DNA of 7,364 nucleotides, from assembly GCA_021789355.1 (NCBI GenBank), contig JAJYJR010000288.1, positions 1 through 7,364 on the forward strand. The letters are read 5' to 3'. A program made the position numbers and the translations under genes. Under the pieces are notes generated by a model. That model was not told the DNA's origin, made no database searches, and saw nothing but the letters and a program-made list of their open reading frames with translations. The DNA is from Chloroflexota bacterium. GTDB taxonomy: Bacteria > Chloroflexota > Limnocylindria > Limnocylindrales > CSP1-4. Within the stretch, counting starts at the first letter, position 1; each line of letters starts with the position of its first letter. Shown here piece after piece: positions 1 to 5,308 of this stretch.

Positions 1-282
1 CTCGAGAAACCGCGGTGGCCGCGTGCGCGGATCCGTCGGCGGCGGACCGCCCCAGATCAACGTGTCCGGGTCGAAGTCAAGATCGCCCGGCCAGACGAGC
101 GTGCCGCCGGCCACGCGCACCTGCCGGAAGGATCGGTCGTCGGTCCGCAACGGCTCGAACGCCGGCCCCCAGATGAGCGCGTCGAGGTCGCGTTCGACCA
201 CGTCGCCATTCGTGAGCGTGAGGCGCACCCGGTGGTGCTCCAGCAGCCGGGCAGATCGGATCCGAAGCATCAGGCGGCCCAT
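1..282 (-). CDS. DUF2442 domain protein, partial (C-terminus beyond left edge)
   Basis: Reading the minus strand from the ATG at 282 gives 94 codons with no stop before the window edge. The pattern is that of DUF2442: a short beta strand ending in LTNGDVVERDLDAL (from about residue 23), then WGPAFEPLRTD, then FRQVRVAGGTLVWPGDLDFDPDTL. In this family the conserved core is a 'dG...vdL', 'F.pLrd...F..V', 'tv.WpnG.D..P..L' series, all present here. An in-frame ATG at 270 (giving MLRIRSARLL) fits the usual family start better, and neither ATG has a clear Shine-Dalgarno sequence. DUF2442 proteins are small, of unproven biochemical function, and often sit beside DUF4160 proteins in toxin-antitoxin-like pairs. 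No DUF4160 is visible upstream (283-616). What follows the core, rich in proline and arginine, is a normal low-complexity tail. The family call is confident; function is unknown. Confidence 0.8.
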   Translation of the reverse strand, partial: MGRLMLRIRSARLLEHHRVRLTLTNGDVVERDLDALIWGPAFEPLRTDDRSFRQVRVAGGTLVWPGDLDFDPDTLIWGGPPPTDPRTRPPRFLE

Positions 283-616
283 GCTACCGCAGCGGGGGAT
301 CTTCTTGAGGGGAAGGTGCTGCTCGGCGAGTCGCCAGTCCGCCGCCTGCCCATCATGCCCGCGTGGGCCGCGCCGCTGTCGCCGGGCGACGGATGGGGGG
401 CGGGAAGACGGGGCTCACCCGTTCGCCGGCCGCCTGGCGCTCGCGACTGGCCGGTGGCCGCGGGCCTCCTCGCGGCGAGCGCGGGCCTGTTCGAGAAACG
501 CGCGCCAGAACCAGTCGCCTGTCGGCCAGCGTGCTGTTCTCGAGAAGGTCGTCGAGTGCCGAGACCACCGCTCGATTCGGTGCCGCAGAACTGGCTGGAC
601 GCATGTCCGGCATCTA
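283..616. other. Gene-poor stretch between DUF2442 gene and IS1595 remnant
   Basis: No complete gene is supported here. The plus-strand frame is open across it only because GC-rich DNA has few stops; the translation is a run of R/S/P/A typical of a shadow frame. The only coding-looking signal is a short frame-broken minus-strand segment at 415-613 (listed separately). The missing 5' half of the IS1595 transposase would be expected here but is not recognisable in any plus frame. Confidence 0.5.
415..613 (-). pseudogene. Possible frameshifted remnant of a small protein
   Basis: On the minus strand one frame reads SALDDLLENSTLADRR (about 565-515). A neighbouring frame then continues with DWFWRAFLEQARARREEARG and stops at 415. 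Joined by a one-base slip near 511-520, they would give a plausible amphipathic, Trp/Phe-containing tail of a small soluble protein; in either single frame the rest looks like shadow translation. I do not recognise a family. The segment lies upstream of, and co-oriented with, the DUF2442 gene, so it might be the ruin of its partner, but this is inference. It could equally be chance in GC-rich DNA. Confidence 0.2.
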
Positions 617-1201
617 GTGGCCTCGCAGGCCCTCAAGGGCGGGCGGCAACGCAAGGGACGGAAGGCCGCGATGGTGCTCGCCGGGGTCGAGGCGCGGACC
701 CGGACCATCAAGCGCAAGGACGGGACCGAGGAGACGCGCGAGGTCTCCGGCCGCCTGCGCCTGGAGGTCGTGCGGGCCGAGAACGCGGAGTGGATCGGGC
801 GCTTCCTGGAGGCGCACGTCGAGCCCGGCTCGACGATCCGCAGCGATGGGCTGAACGACTACGTGGCGGCCACGCGGGAGCTCGGCTATGGCCACCAGCG
901 GAAGGTCCAGGGACGGATCGGCGCGGGTGGAACACAGGTCGTTCCGCTTGCGCACCGCGCGATCTCGAACCTGAAGACCTGGTTGAACGGCACGCATCAC
1001 GGCGTCGGCCGGCCGCATCTCCAGGCCTACCTTGACGAGTTCGTCTTCCGCTTCAACCGCCGCCGGAGCCCCGAGGCCGCCTTTCAGACCCTGCTCGGGC
1101 TCGGATCCGCCCACGCGCCCGTGCTCCGCGCCACGATCCACAAGGCCGGCGACCTGCCCTACTACTACGAGGGCGACGAGGCCGCGGAGGAAGTCGGCTG
1201 A
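617..1201 (+). pseudogene. IS1595-family (ISXO2-like) transposase, 5'-truncated
   Basis: The last 194 codons of this plus-strand frame match the C-terminal half of IS1595-family DDE transposases. The segment begins at ALKGGRQRKGRKAAMVLAGVE, the strand after the first catalytic Asp. It continues with the second Asp in TIRSDGLNDY (D77, counting from the GTG at 617), then HRAISNLKTWLNGTHHG carrying the NxK of the DDNK variant (N118, K120). It closes with HLQAYLDEFVFRFNRR and AAFQTLLGL. These blocks are in the usual order and spacing. Upstream of about residue 5 the similarity ends abruptly: the first catalytic Asp with its 'DETY/GG' block and the N-terminal zinc ribbon and HTH are absent. An intact member is roughly 300-330 residues, so this copy cannot transpose by itself. 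Translation could restart at GTG 617, but no ribosome binding site supports it. The tail HKAGDLPYYYEGDEAAEEVG ends at TGA 1199-1201. Confidence 0.85.
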
Positions 1202-1298
1202 CCGTCGATCAGCTCCCGCTCTTGCCGCACGCACGATCAGACGTCGGCGGTTCCCGACCTGGGTGGCAAAGGCGACAACTGGAGTCAAGCGCAAGAAG
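1202..1298. other. Probable 3' end of the IS1595-type element
   Basis: This non-coding stretch follows the transposase stop and precedes the promoter of the next gene. The right terminal inverted repeat should lie here or slightly further right (to about 1305), but the left end is missing, so the exact boundary cannot be set from one side. The segment around 1272-1300 is the most likely terminus by position only. No second copy of it is visible in the window. Confidence 0.35.
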
Positions 1299-1326
1299 TT
1301 GACGTGTCGGCGCTCAAGATTATGCA
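1299..1326 (+). promoter_or_regulatory. Putative sigma-70-type promoter of the AlbA_2-ATPase gene
   Basis: TTGACG at 1299-1304 matches five of six bases of the -35 consensus. It is followed after 16 bases by TATGCA at 1321-1326, a weaker -10. Predicted transcription starts near 1333, about 33 bases before the ATG at 1366, leaving room for the AAGGAG at 1347-1352. This argues against the GTG at 1333 as translation start. The -35 lies at or beside the right end of the IS1595 remnant, so the element may have supplied it. Confidence 0.4.
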
Positions 1327-1331
1327 TCTTG
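1315..1331. promoter_or_regulatory. Operator-like dyad covering the -10 region
   Basis: CAAGAT and ATCTTG form perfect six-base arms around a five-base centre (TATGC). The dyad covers the proposed -10 and the bases just upstream of the start point. A further CAAGA lies at 1292-1296, just before the -35, and the longer pair CGCAAGA (1290-1296) with TCTTGCG (1327-1333) is also inverted. A repressor bound here would block the promoter. The winged-helix protein encoded downstream is the obvious candidate, by inference only. Confidence 0.45.
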
Positions 1332-1365
1332 CGTGCAGGTGCTCGTAAGGAGTATATTGCGCGCG

Positions 1366-3135
1366 ATGATCACGAGTACATTCCGCCGGGATGCCGCTCT
1401 GAAGGCCCTTGCCTCGGTGCTGGCAGGGGGTCGTGTCGAGGACGCCGAGAGCGACCTCGTGGACTTCAAGGAAGAGGCGGGGACGATCCGGCGCGATGGC
1501 ACGCGCGGTCCGATCGCCGCCCGTCACGAGTCAACCGCCGAGCAGTTGGCGATCGAGGTGGCCTGCATGGCGAACACCGCCAGCGGCGGAGTCCTGGTCG
1601 TCGGCGTAGATGACGAGGGCATCGGGCCAGCTGCTCTCCGCGACACCTACCTCGACACCGACTGGCTGCGGACGCGGATCGCGCAGCTCACGTCGCCCAG
1701 CCACTCTCTCGATCTCATCGAGGAGGTCCACGAGCAGGGGCATCGCCTGTACCTCATCAACGTCCACCCGGCGGTGATGGAGGTCAGTGTGGGCAACAAG
1801 CTCCGGATGCGCCGAGGACGCTCCTGCGTCCCGGTCGAAGGGGCTGACGCGCTGCGTCTCCTGCAAGAGCGCCGGGGCTTCGACTGGAGCGAACAGCCTT
1901 CCGGCCTGCGGCTCTCGGACGCTGCCCCGGAGGCTCTCATCGCTGCGCGGCGATTCTGGCGGGAACGGCGGGGTGAGCCGCCGGCCAGCAACCACGAGCT
2001 GGCAAATCGCATGGGCGTGCTCATCGGCCACGACCGCGATCCGCAGTTGAACCGTGCCGGTGCGATCCTTCTCGCCCCCTACGAACCCAACCTGAACCAG
2101 GTGCAGTTTCTGATCACGAGAACTGAGGGCGCAGTCTCCACGGAACACGTGCGGGCCGGCGCGCCCCTGTTGCCGCTGCTGGACCAACTGTTCACGCTGC
2201 TCATGACAGCTGCGTTCCCGCTCCTCGACCCACCGAAGGGACGGCTCGTCCGACGGGACCTGCGCGCCGTCCCGGAGGCCGCATTCAAGGAGGCCCTGAT
2301 CAACGCGCTCATGCACCGCGACTACCAGTTGGAGCACATGGTCGTGATCGCGCTCGCCACGGGCACGCCGCCGACCACGCTGAAGATCCGTTCGCCGGGA
2401 GGCTTCCCTCCAGCGGTCAGCGCTGATCGTCTGCTCTCGAGCGGCTCGCATCCCCGCAACGAGGTGCTCGCGAATGCGCTTCGCGTGGTTGGGGTCGCCG
2501 AGCGCGAGGGCGTCGGCATCAGCGCGATGTACCGGGCGATGATCCGGGAAGGCCACGAACCGCCCGAGATGATCGAAGATGCCGGCGAGGTCGCCGTCCG
2601 CCTCGCGGGAGGTGCACCCGACATCGCTGTGCGTGACTTCTTCGACCGTATCGAGACCGCCGACCCAGATCTCGAGGAGAACGTCACTGTCCCCCTCGCG
2701 GTCAGGTACCTCATGACGGCAACCCCGCTGCGGCCCGAGATCCTCGCCAGGCTCGCCGAGCGAACACCCGCCGACGCATTGGAGGTCTTGGAGCGTCTCG
2801 AGCGGATCGGTACCGTCGAGCGCGTGCGAAAGCCGGGACGATCGTTTCGTCTCACCCGGGAAAGCCAGGTTGAACTAGGAACTCGGGTGCGATCACGGCG
2901 GACCGCTCTGGGTGATCATTGGGCCAGGCTCCAGTCGTACCTGCTGGATGAGCAGGCGGAGATCAAGCGCGAGCAGGCGGCGGATGTGCTCGGCGTCAGC
3001 TTGGCCAACGCGGGCCGCATCTTGGCGGGATTCGTCGGGCTGGGCAGACTCAACTTCGTGGATGTCCGCAGAGGGCGAAACGTCCGCTACCGACTGGCTC
3101 GTGATGGCCAGTCAAGTGAGGCATCCCGCGTCTGA
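1366..3135 (+). CDS. AlbA_2/Schlafen-like, RecG-C-like ATPase and winged-helix protein
   Basis: This 589-residue soluble protein resembles the bacterial 'transcriptional regulator / ATP-binding' family sharing the Schlafen AlbA_2 domain (COG2865-like). The N-terminal domain (about 25-170) has the charged strand ESDLVDFKE and then ACMANTASGGVLVVGVDDEG, the family's 'N..GG.l.iGv.d.G' block. The middle (about 190-400) holds FKEALINALMHRDYQ (about 307-321), SPGGFPP (343-349) and SHPRNEVLANALRVVGVAEREGVGI (361-385), matching the HATPase_c_4/RecG-related C-terminal module. The end (about 515-580) is a winged helix, LSGV-type: AADVLGVSLANAGRILAGFVGLGRL. Three starts are possible: GTG 1333, TTG 1357 (four bases after AAGGAG 1347-1352) and ATG 1366 (13 bases after it). 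ATG is preferred because the domain starts after it and transcription probably begins near 1333. Biochemical role is unproven in the family; DNA/RNA-binding regulation or defence is plausible. It is convergent with mazF. Confidence 0.85.
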   Translation: MITSTFRRDAALKALASVLAGGRVEDAESDLVDFKEEAGTIRRDGTRGPIAARHESTAEQLAIEVACMANTASGGVLVVGVDDEGIGPAALRDTYLDTDWLRTRIAQLTSPSHSLDLIEEVHEQGHRLYLINVHPAVMEVSVGNKLRMRRGRSCVPVEGADALRLLQERRGFDWSEQPSGLRLSDAAPEALIAARRFWRERRGEPPASNHELANRMGVLIGHDRDPQLNRAGAILLAPYEPNLNQVQFLITRTEGAVSTEHVRAGAPLLPLLDQLFTLLMTAAFPLLDPPKGRLVRRDLRAVPEAAFKEALINALMHRDYQLEHMVVIALATGTPPTTLKIRSPGGFPPAVSADRLLSSGSHPRNEVLANALRVVGVAEREGVGISAMYRAMIREGHEPPEMIEDAGEVAVRLAGGAPDIAVRDFFDRIETADPDLEENVTVPLAVRYLMTATPLRPEILARLAERTPADALEVLERLERIGTVERVRKPGRSFRLTRESQVELGTRVRSRRTALGDHWARLQSYLLDEQAEIKREQAADVLGVSLANAGRILAGFVGLGRLNFVDVRRGRNVRYRLARDGQSSEASRV

Positions 3136-3313
3136 CCAGTACCCGCACTGGCTCCTTGCGACCTCTGCGTGGCGTTCACAGCCATCTTCCCATCGCAGAG
3201 GCGACCACCACCTGTAGTGGTTACCTGCGCTTCAGGAGAAAGCATCTGCCGGCTCCCGCCCGCCCACTCGTCAGGTCAACCTTGCCGGGAGACCGTGGAG
3301 TCATCCGGCCCGG
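3136..3313. terminator. Convergent intergenic region with weak hairpins
   Basis: These 178 bases separate the ends of two converging genes. CCTCTGCG (3162-3169) and CGCAGAGG (3194-3201) are perfect eight-base inverted arms with a 24-base loop. CCAGT/ACTGG (3136-3151) directly follows the stop codon, and ACCAC/GTGGT (3207-3221) follows further on. No T-run follows any of them on either strand, so none is a textbook intrinsic terminator; they may still end transcription with Rho. No gene is supported in this stretch. Confidence 0.3.
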
Positions 3314-3655
3314 TCAGCCGAGGCCAAGGAGGAGCCGCAACCGATCCTCCACCGCAGCCATGACCCCGGCCGAGATACCGCCCCACGGATCGCCCGCCAG
3401 CCGTTCGCGGGACACGGTGCGCACCTGGTCGACCATTGCCCAGGATTCCTGACGCAGCCCGCCGTCGCCGGCGGCGACCCGGACGTGCCAGGGGATCTTG
3501 CGGTCGACGGTGGTCAAGGGCACGACGACGACCAGGCCCGACGCGCTCCGGTTGAATCGATCGTCCGAGACGACCAGGCAGGGGCGTGCCTTTGCCTGTT
3601 CGTGCCCGCGGGCCGGATCGAGATCGACGACCCAGACCTCCCCCCGAACGGCCAC
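3314..3655 (-). CDS. mazF: MazF/PemK-type endoribonuclease toxin
   Basis: This 113-residue protein has the full MazF/PemK (CcdB-like barrel) pattern. It opens with RGEVWVVDLDPARGHEQAKARPCLVVSDD, holding the conserved first strands and the ARP arginine. It continues with VVVVPLTT, the conserved Ser/Thr strand, and then QESWAMVDQVRTVSRERL, the dimer and active-site face strand before the C-terminal helix. Length is normal for the family, so the toxin looks intact. MazF members are single-strand, sequence-specific RNases that cleave mRNA (sometimes rRNA or tRNA) and are neutralised by the cognate antitoxin; the recognition sequence cannot be read from the protein. The start is GTG at 3655, three bases after the antitoxin stop, so the two are translationally coupled with only a weak internal GAG as ribosome site. 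It ends at TGA 3314, facing the AlbA_2 gene. Confidence 0.93.
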   Translation of the reverse strand: MAVRGEVWVVDLDPARGHEQAKARPCLVVSDDRFNRSASGLVVVVPLTTVDRKIPWHVRVAAGDGGLRQESWAMVDQVRTVSRERLAGDPWGGISAGVMAAVEDRLRLLLGLG

Positions 3656-3658
3656 GGC

Positions 3659-3901
3659 TTACTCGTCAGCCAGGCCGTCGCGCAGCGTCGCCTCCCAGGC
3701 TGCACGCTCCGCGCGCTCTTCCTGCCAGGCGATCGGATCGTCATGCAGGCGCCGGTAGGCCTCCTCCGCGCTCGCGAAGAACTGCTCGGCCTGCGCCGCC
3801 TCGACGAGCTCCTCGACGACCCTGCCCATTGGCTCTCCACGCTCCCTGGCCAGCCTCCGAAGCGCCGCTTTGGTCCGATCGTTGATGCGCAGCATCGTCA
3901 T
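3659..3901 (-). CDS. mazE: MazE-type ribbon-helix-helix antitoxin
   Basis: This 80-residue antitoxin pairs with the MazF just downstream. The N-terminus MTMLRINDRTKAALRRLARE followed by GEPMGRVVEELVEAA is a ribbon-helix-helix DNA-binding fold: a short strand, then two helices. The C-terminus, AYRRLHDDPIAWQEERAERA then AWEATLRDGL, is the acidic, Trp-containing tail typical of MazE antitoxins in actinobacteria that wraps the toxin. The ATG at 3901 is chosen because GGCGGAG (3916-3910) sits eight bases upstream and the RHH strand begins at once. A longer in-frame start at 3955 would lie upstream of the likely promoter. RHH antitoxins usually repress their own operon, and a suitable dyad lies just upstream at 3922-3942. 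Confidence 0.88.
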   Translation of the reverse strand: MTMLRINDRTKAALRRLARERGEPMGRVVEELVEAAQAEQFFASAEEAYRRLHDDPIAWQEERAERAAWEATLRDGLADE

Positions 3902-3921
3902 GGAGTGGGCTCCGCCGTGTC

Positions 3922-3942
3922 TGTATGCCTGGCGAGTATACA
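3922..3942 (-). promoter_or_regulatory. mazEF promoter -10 and operator-like dyad
   Basis: On the minus strand TATACT (3940-3935) matches five of six bases of a -10 box; the -35 region is poor (CACCTT, 17 bases further up). Overlapping it is a perfect inverted repeat, TGTAT at 3922-3926 and ATACA at 3938-3942, with an 11-base centre. Predicted transcription starts near 3928, about 27 bases before the mazE ATG. The overlap of -10 and dyad is the arrangement expected for autorepression by the RHH antitoxin and the MazEF complex. Confidence 0.5.
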
Positions 3943-3985
3943 TCTCTGCTAGCAAGGAAGGTGCTGCCGTGACGCCGTCAGCAGG

Positions 3986-4555
3986 TCACACGGAAGGCGT
4001 CCATCCTGCTGCGGAGAGATCTGCGGAGACCCGTGCGAGCGCTGCGGGCGAACCATAGAGGACAACTCCCTCTCGCGATACCGCGCGGGCGACCGATCCC
4101 GTCAGGTCCTTTTCGGCCGACATGATCGAGGGAGTCAGGACGACGATGTCGACCGCGACCGACCGATGGGCCATTGCCGCGAGACTCTCGTACGCCCGCA
4201 TGGCCACACGACGTCGCGCCGCCCCGTCCGGCACGAGAATCGCGAGGTCGAAGTCAGAGTCGGGCCGGAAGTCGCCGCGCGCGCGCGACCCGAAAAGGAC
4301 CACTCCGTCAGGCTGGACCGAGGTCGCGATGGCACGGACGACCCGTTCGAGCTCGGAGGCGACCGGCTCGCCCGGATGGGTGCCTGCCGCCGTGCGTTGC
4401 TCGAACGCGAAGAGTGCCTGCACGGGGATCTTGTACCTCCCGCCGGGCGACGGTCGAACGGCTGGAAGCCGCCCAGCGGCGATCCAGTTGCGCACCGTCT
4501 GGGTCGTGACCTCGAAACGGGCCGCTACCTGGGAGACCGAGTAGAAGCGCTTCAC
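3986..4555 (-). CDS. HTH (excisionase/MerR-like) fused to minimal nucleotidyltransferase
   Basis: This 189-residue protein has two domains. Residues about 4-52 (FYSVSQVAARFEVTTQTVRN through SPGGRYKIPVQAL) are a MerR/HTH_17-type winged helix as in excisionases: a recognition helix, then the basic wing. Residues about 65-170 are a minimal nucleotidyltransferase: VVLFGSRARG (G89, S90), then D101 and D103 in DSDFDLAIL, giving the GSx10DxD signature, and a third Asp in VDIVVL (D136). All catalytic residues are present, so it should be active. Minimal nucleotidyltransferases are usually the antitoxin half of MNT-HEPN modules, where they modify the HEPN RNase with AMP. No HEPN gene (RxxxxH) is visible next to it. 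The GTG start at 4555 is well supported by GGAGG (4566-4562) six bases upstream. It lies 95 bases after vapC and 84 before mazE, same strand. Possible roles: autoregulating orphan antitoxin, or a nucleotidyltransferase acting on another partner. Confidence 0.85.
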   Translation of the reverse strand: MKRFYSVSQVAARFEVTTQTVRNWIAAGRLPAVRPSPGGRYKIPVQALFAFEQRTAAGTHPGEPVASELERVVRAIATSVQPDGVVLFGSRARGDFRPDSDFDLAILVPDGAARRRVAMRAYESLAAMAHRSVAVDIVVLTPSIMSAEKDLTGSVARAVSREGVVLYGSPAALARVSADLSAAGWTPSV

Positions 4556-4580
4556 GCCGTGCCTCCACGGTCAGCATGTG

Positions 4581-4602
4581 TGGCTCCCGCCCGCGGGAGC
4601 CA
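4581..4602. repeat. Perfect inverted repeat upstream of the HTH-nucleotidyltransferase gene
   Basis: TGGCTCCCGC (4581-4590) and GCGGGAGCCA (4593-4602) are perfect ten-base arms with only CC between them. The repeat lies 15 bases above the GGAGG ribosome site of the HTH-nucleotidyltransferase gene and about 50 bases below the vapC stop. No T-run follows on the minus strand, so an operator read by the downstream HTH protein is at least as likely as a terminator for vapBC. Confidence 0.5.
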
Positions 4603-4625
4603 GTTACCCCTGGGTGGCACGTTTC

Positions 4626-4657
4626 GGATCGATCGCGATCCCGGTCTCAGCTACCGG
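4626..4657. repeat. Two further dyads at the vapC stop
   Basis: GGATCG (4626-4631) and CGATCC (4636-4641) are inverted around ATCG. CCGGT (4641-4645) and ACCGG (4653-4657) are inverted around seven bases and span the vapC stop codon (4651-4653). Together with the dyad at 4581-4602 they fill most of the 95-base gap. They may act as a weak terminator or binding sites; in GC-rich DNA short dyads also arise by chance. Confidence 0.25.
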
Positions 4658-5088
4658 ATGAGTTCGATCTCCACGCCCAGCGCCTCGTAGACCGGCCGCG
4701 CCCGTGCGTCCGAAGAAACGAGCAGGCGTCGGTGCTGTCGCGCGGCGGCGCCGACGAGCGCATCGTAGACGGCACCGCCAGAGATCCCCAGCGCGGCAAC
4801 CTCCCCGCCGAGGGCGGCTGCCTCCGCTTCGCCGAGGAACCCGGACTCGGGGAAGTCACGGGCCAGCACGCGGACGGCATCGGCCGGCGAACGACGAAGG
4901 CCGGCCGGCAGCCGCGTCAGGACCGAGTACGTCTCGAACCAGGCGTGGCCGGCGAGACCCAATCGACGGTCTCGGAGAGCCTCGCGCGTCGGGACATGGG
5001 CCTCATGATCTTCCACGATCAACGCGACCGCCGTGCTCGTGTCGAGCAGCACGGACTGGTGCCGTTCAGCGTCCGTGTCGGTCGGCAT
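4651..5088 (-). CDS. vapC: VapC-type PIN-domain ribonuclease toxin
   Basis: This 145-residue protein has the four acidic PIN residues in place. D16 lies in SVLLDTSTAVAL, the first strand. E52 lies in WFETYSVLTRL, the conserved helix after strand two. D109 lies in AVYDALVGAAA, and D127 in LLVSSDARA, where most relatives have 'T.D'. The C-terminus, YEALGVEIELI, is the usual last strand. VapC PIN toxins are Mg/Mn-dependent RNases that often cut tRNA or 23S rRNA; the target is not predictable here. The ATG at 5088 overlaps the vapB end by 23 bases, so translation is coupled; the ribosome site within vapB is weak (a GAG about nine bases upstream). The N-terminal dozen residues before the first strand are slightly longer than typical. 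It looks intact and functional. Confidence 0.92.
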   Translation of the reverse strand: MPTDTDAERHQSVLLDTSTAVALIVEDHEAHVPTREALRDRRLGLAGHAWFETYSVLTRLPAGLRRSPADAVRVLARDFPESGFLGEAEAAALGGEVAALGISGGAVYDALVGAAARQHRRLLVSSDARARPVYEALGVEIELIR

Positions 5089-5308
5089 CGATCAGCTCGC
5101 GCACGAGGGTGTCGTTGATGGGCGTGCCCGCCGCCGGGATGAACAGGAGGCCGCCGTCCTCTCGGAGGTCGGCGCCGGCGACCGGCTCGATGCGGACACC
5201 AGCGCCGTCGAGCTCGAGCTCCACCTCGCCACCCCCAGCCAGGCCGATGCGATTGCGCAGGGAGCGGGGAATTACCAGCCGTCCCGCCTTATCCATGGTA
5301 GTCCTCAT
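5066..5308 (-). CDS. vapB: VapB-type AbrB/SpoVT-domain antitoxin
   Basis: This 80-residue protein begins with MRTTMDKAGRLVIPRSLRNR, a classic AbrB/MazE-type swapped-hairpin start ('DkaGRivIP..lR..l'). The rest of that domain follows in LAGGGEVELELDGAGVRIEP, to about residue 50. The C-terminal 30 residues, LLFIPAAGTPINDTLVREL and the acidic tail, should be the flexible VapC-binding segment. The start is the ATG at 5308. The frame stays open to an ATG at 5383, but that adds 25 residues with no family similarity, and AbrB antitoxins start directly at the strand. No Shine-Dalgarno sequence precedes 5308. TAGCAT at 5321-5316, in -10 position, would start transcription at or next to the ATG, suggesting a leaderless mRNA. 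The stop overlaps vapC. It should bind and repress its own promoter. Confidence 0.9.
   Translation of the reverse strand: MRTTMDKAGRLVIPRSLRNRIGLAGGGEVELELDGAGVRIEPVAGADLREDGGLLFIPAAGTPINDTLVRELIDADRHGR

Noticed and set aside
23..1201. A single 392-residue plus-strand protein including the IS1595 domain
   Set aside because: Only the last 194 residues look like a protein family; the first half is R/S/P-rich shadow translation and overlaps the real DUF2442 gene on the other strand.
1333..1335. GTG 1333 as start of the AlbA_2-ATPase gene
   Set aside because: It coincides with the predicted transcription start and has no ribosome site; the AAGGAG lies downstream of it.
1531..2556. Long minus-strand frame opposite the AlbA_2-ATPase gene
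   Set aside because: Shadow of a well-supported gene; its translation has no recognisable domain and is Arg/Ala-rich.
3251..3263. A 13-base sequence, GGCTCCCGCCCGC, shared with the dyad at 4582-4594
   Set aside because: Only one arm is repeated, the match is short and GC-rich, and it could be chance; not enough to call a repeat family.
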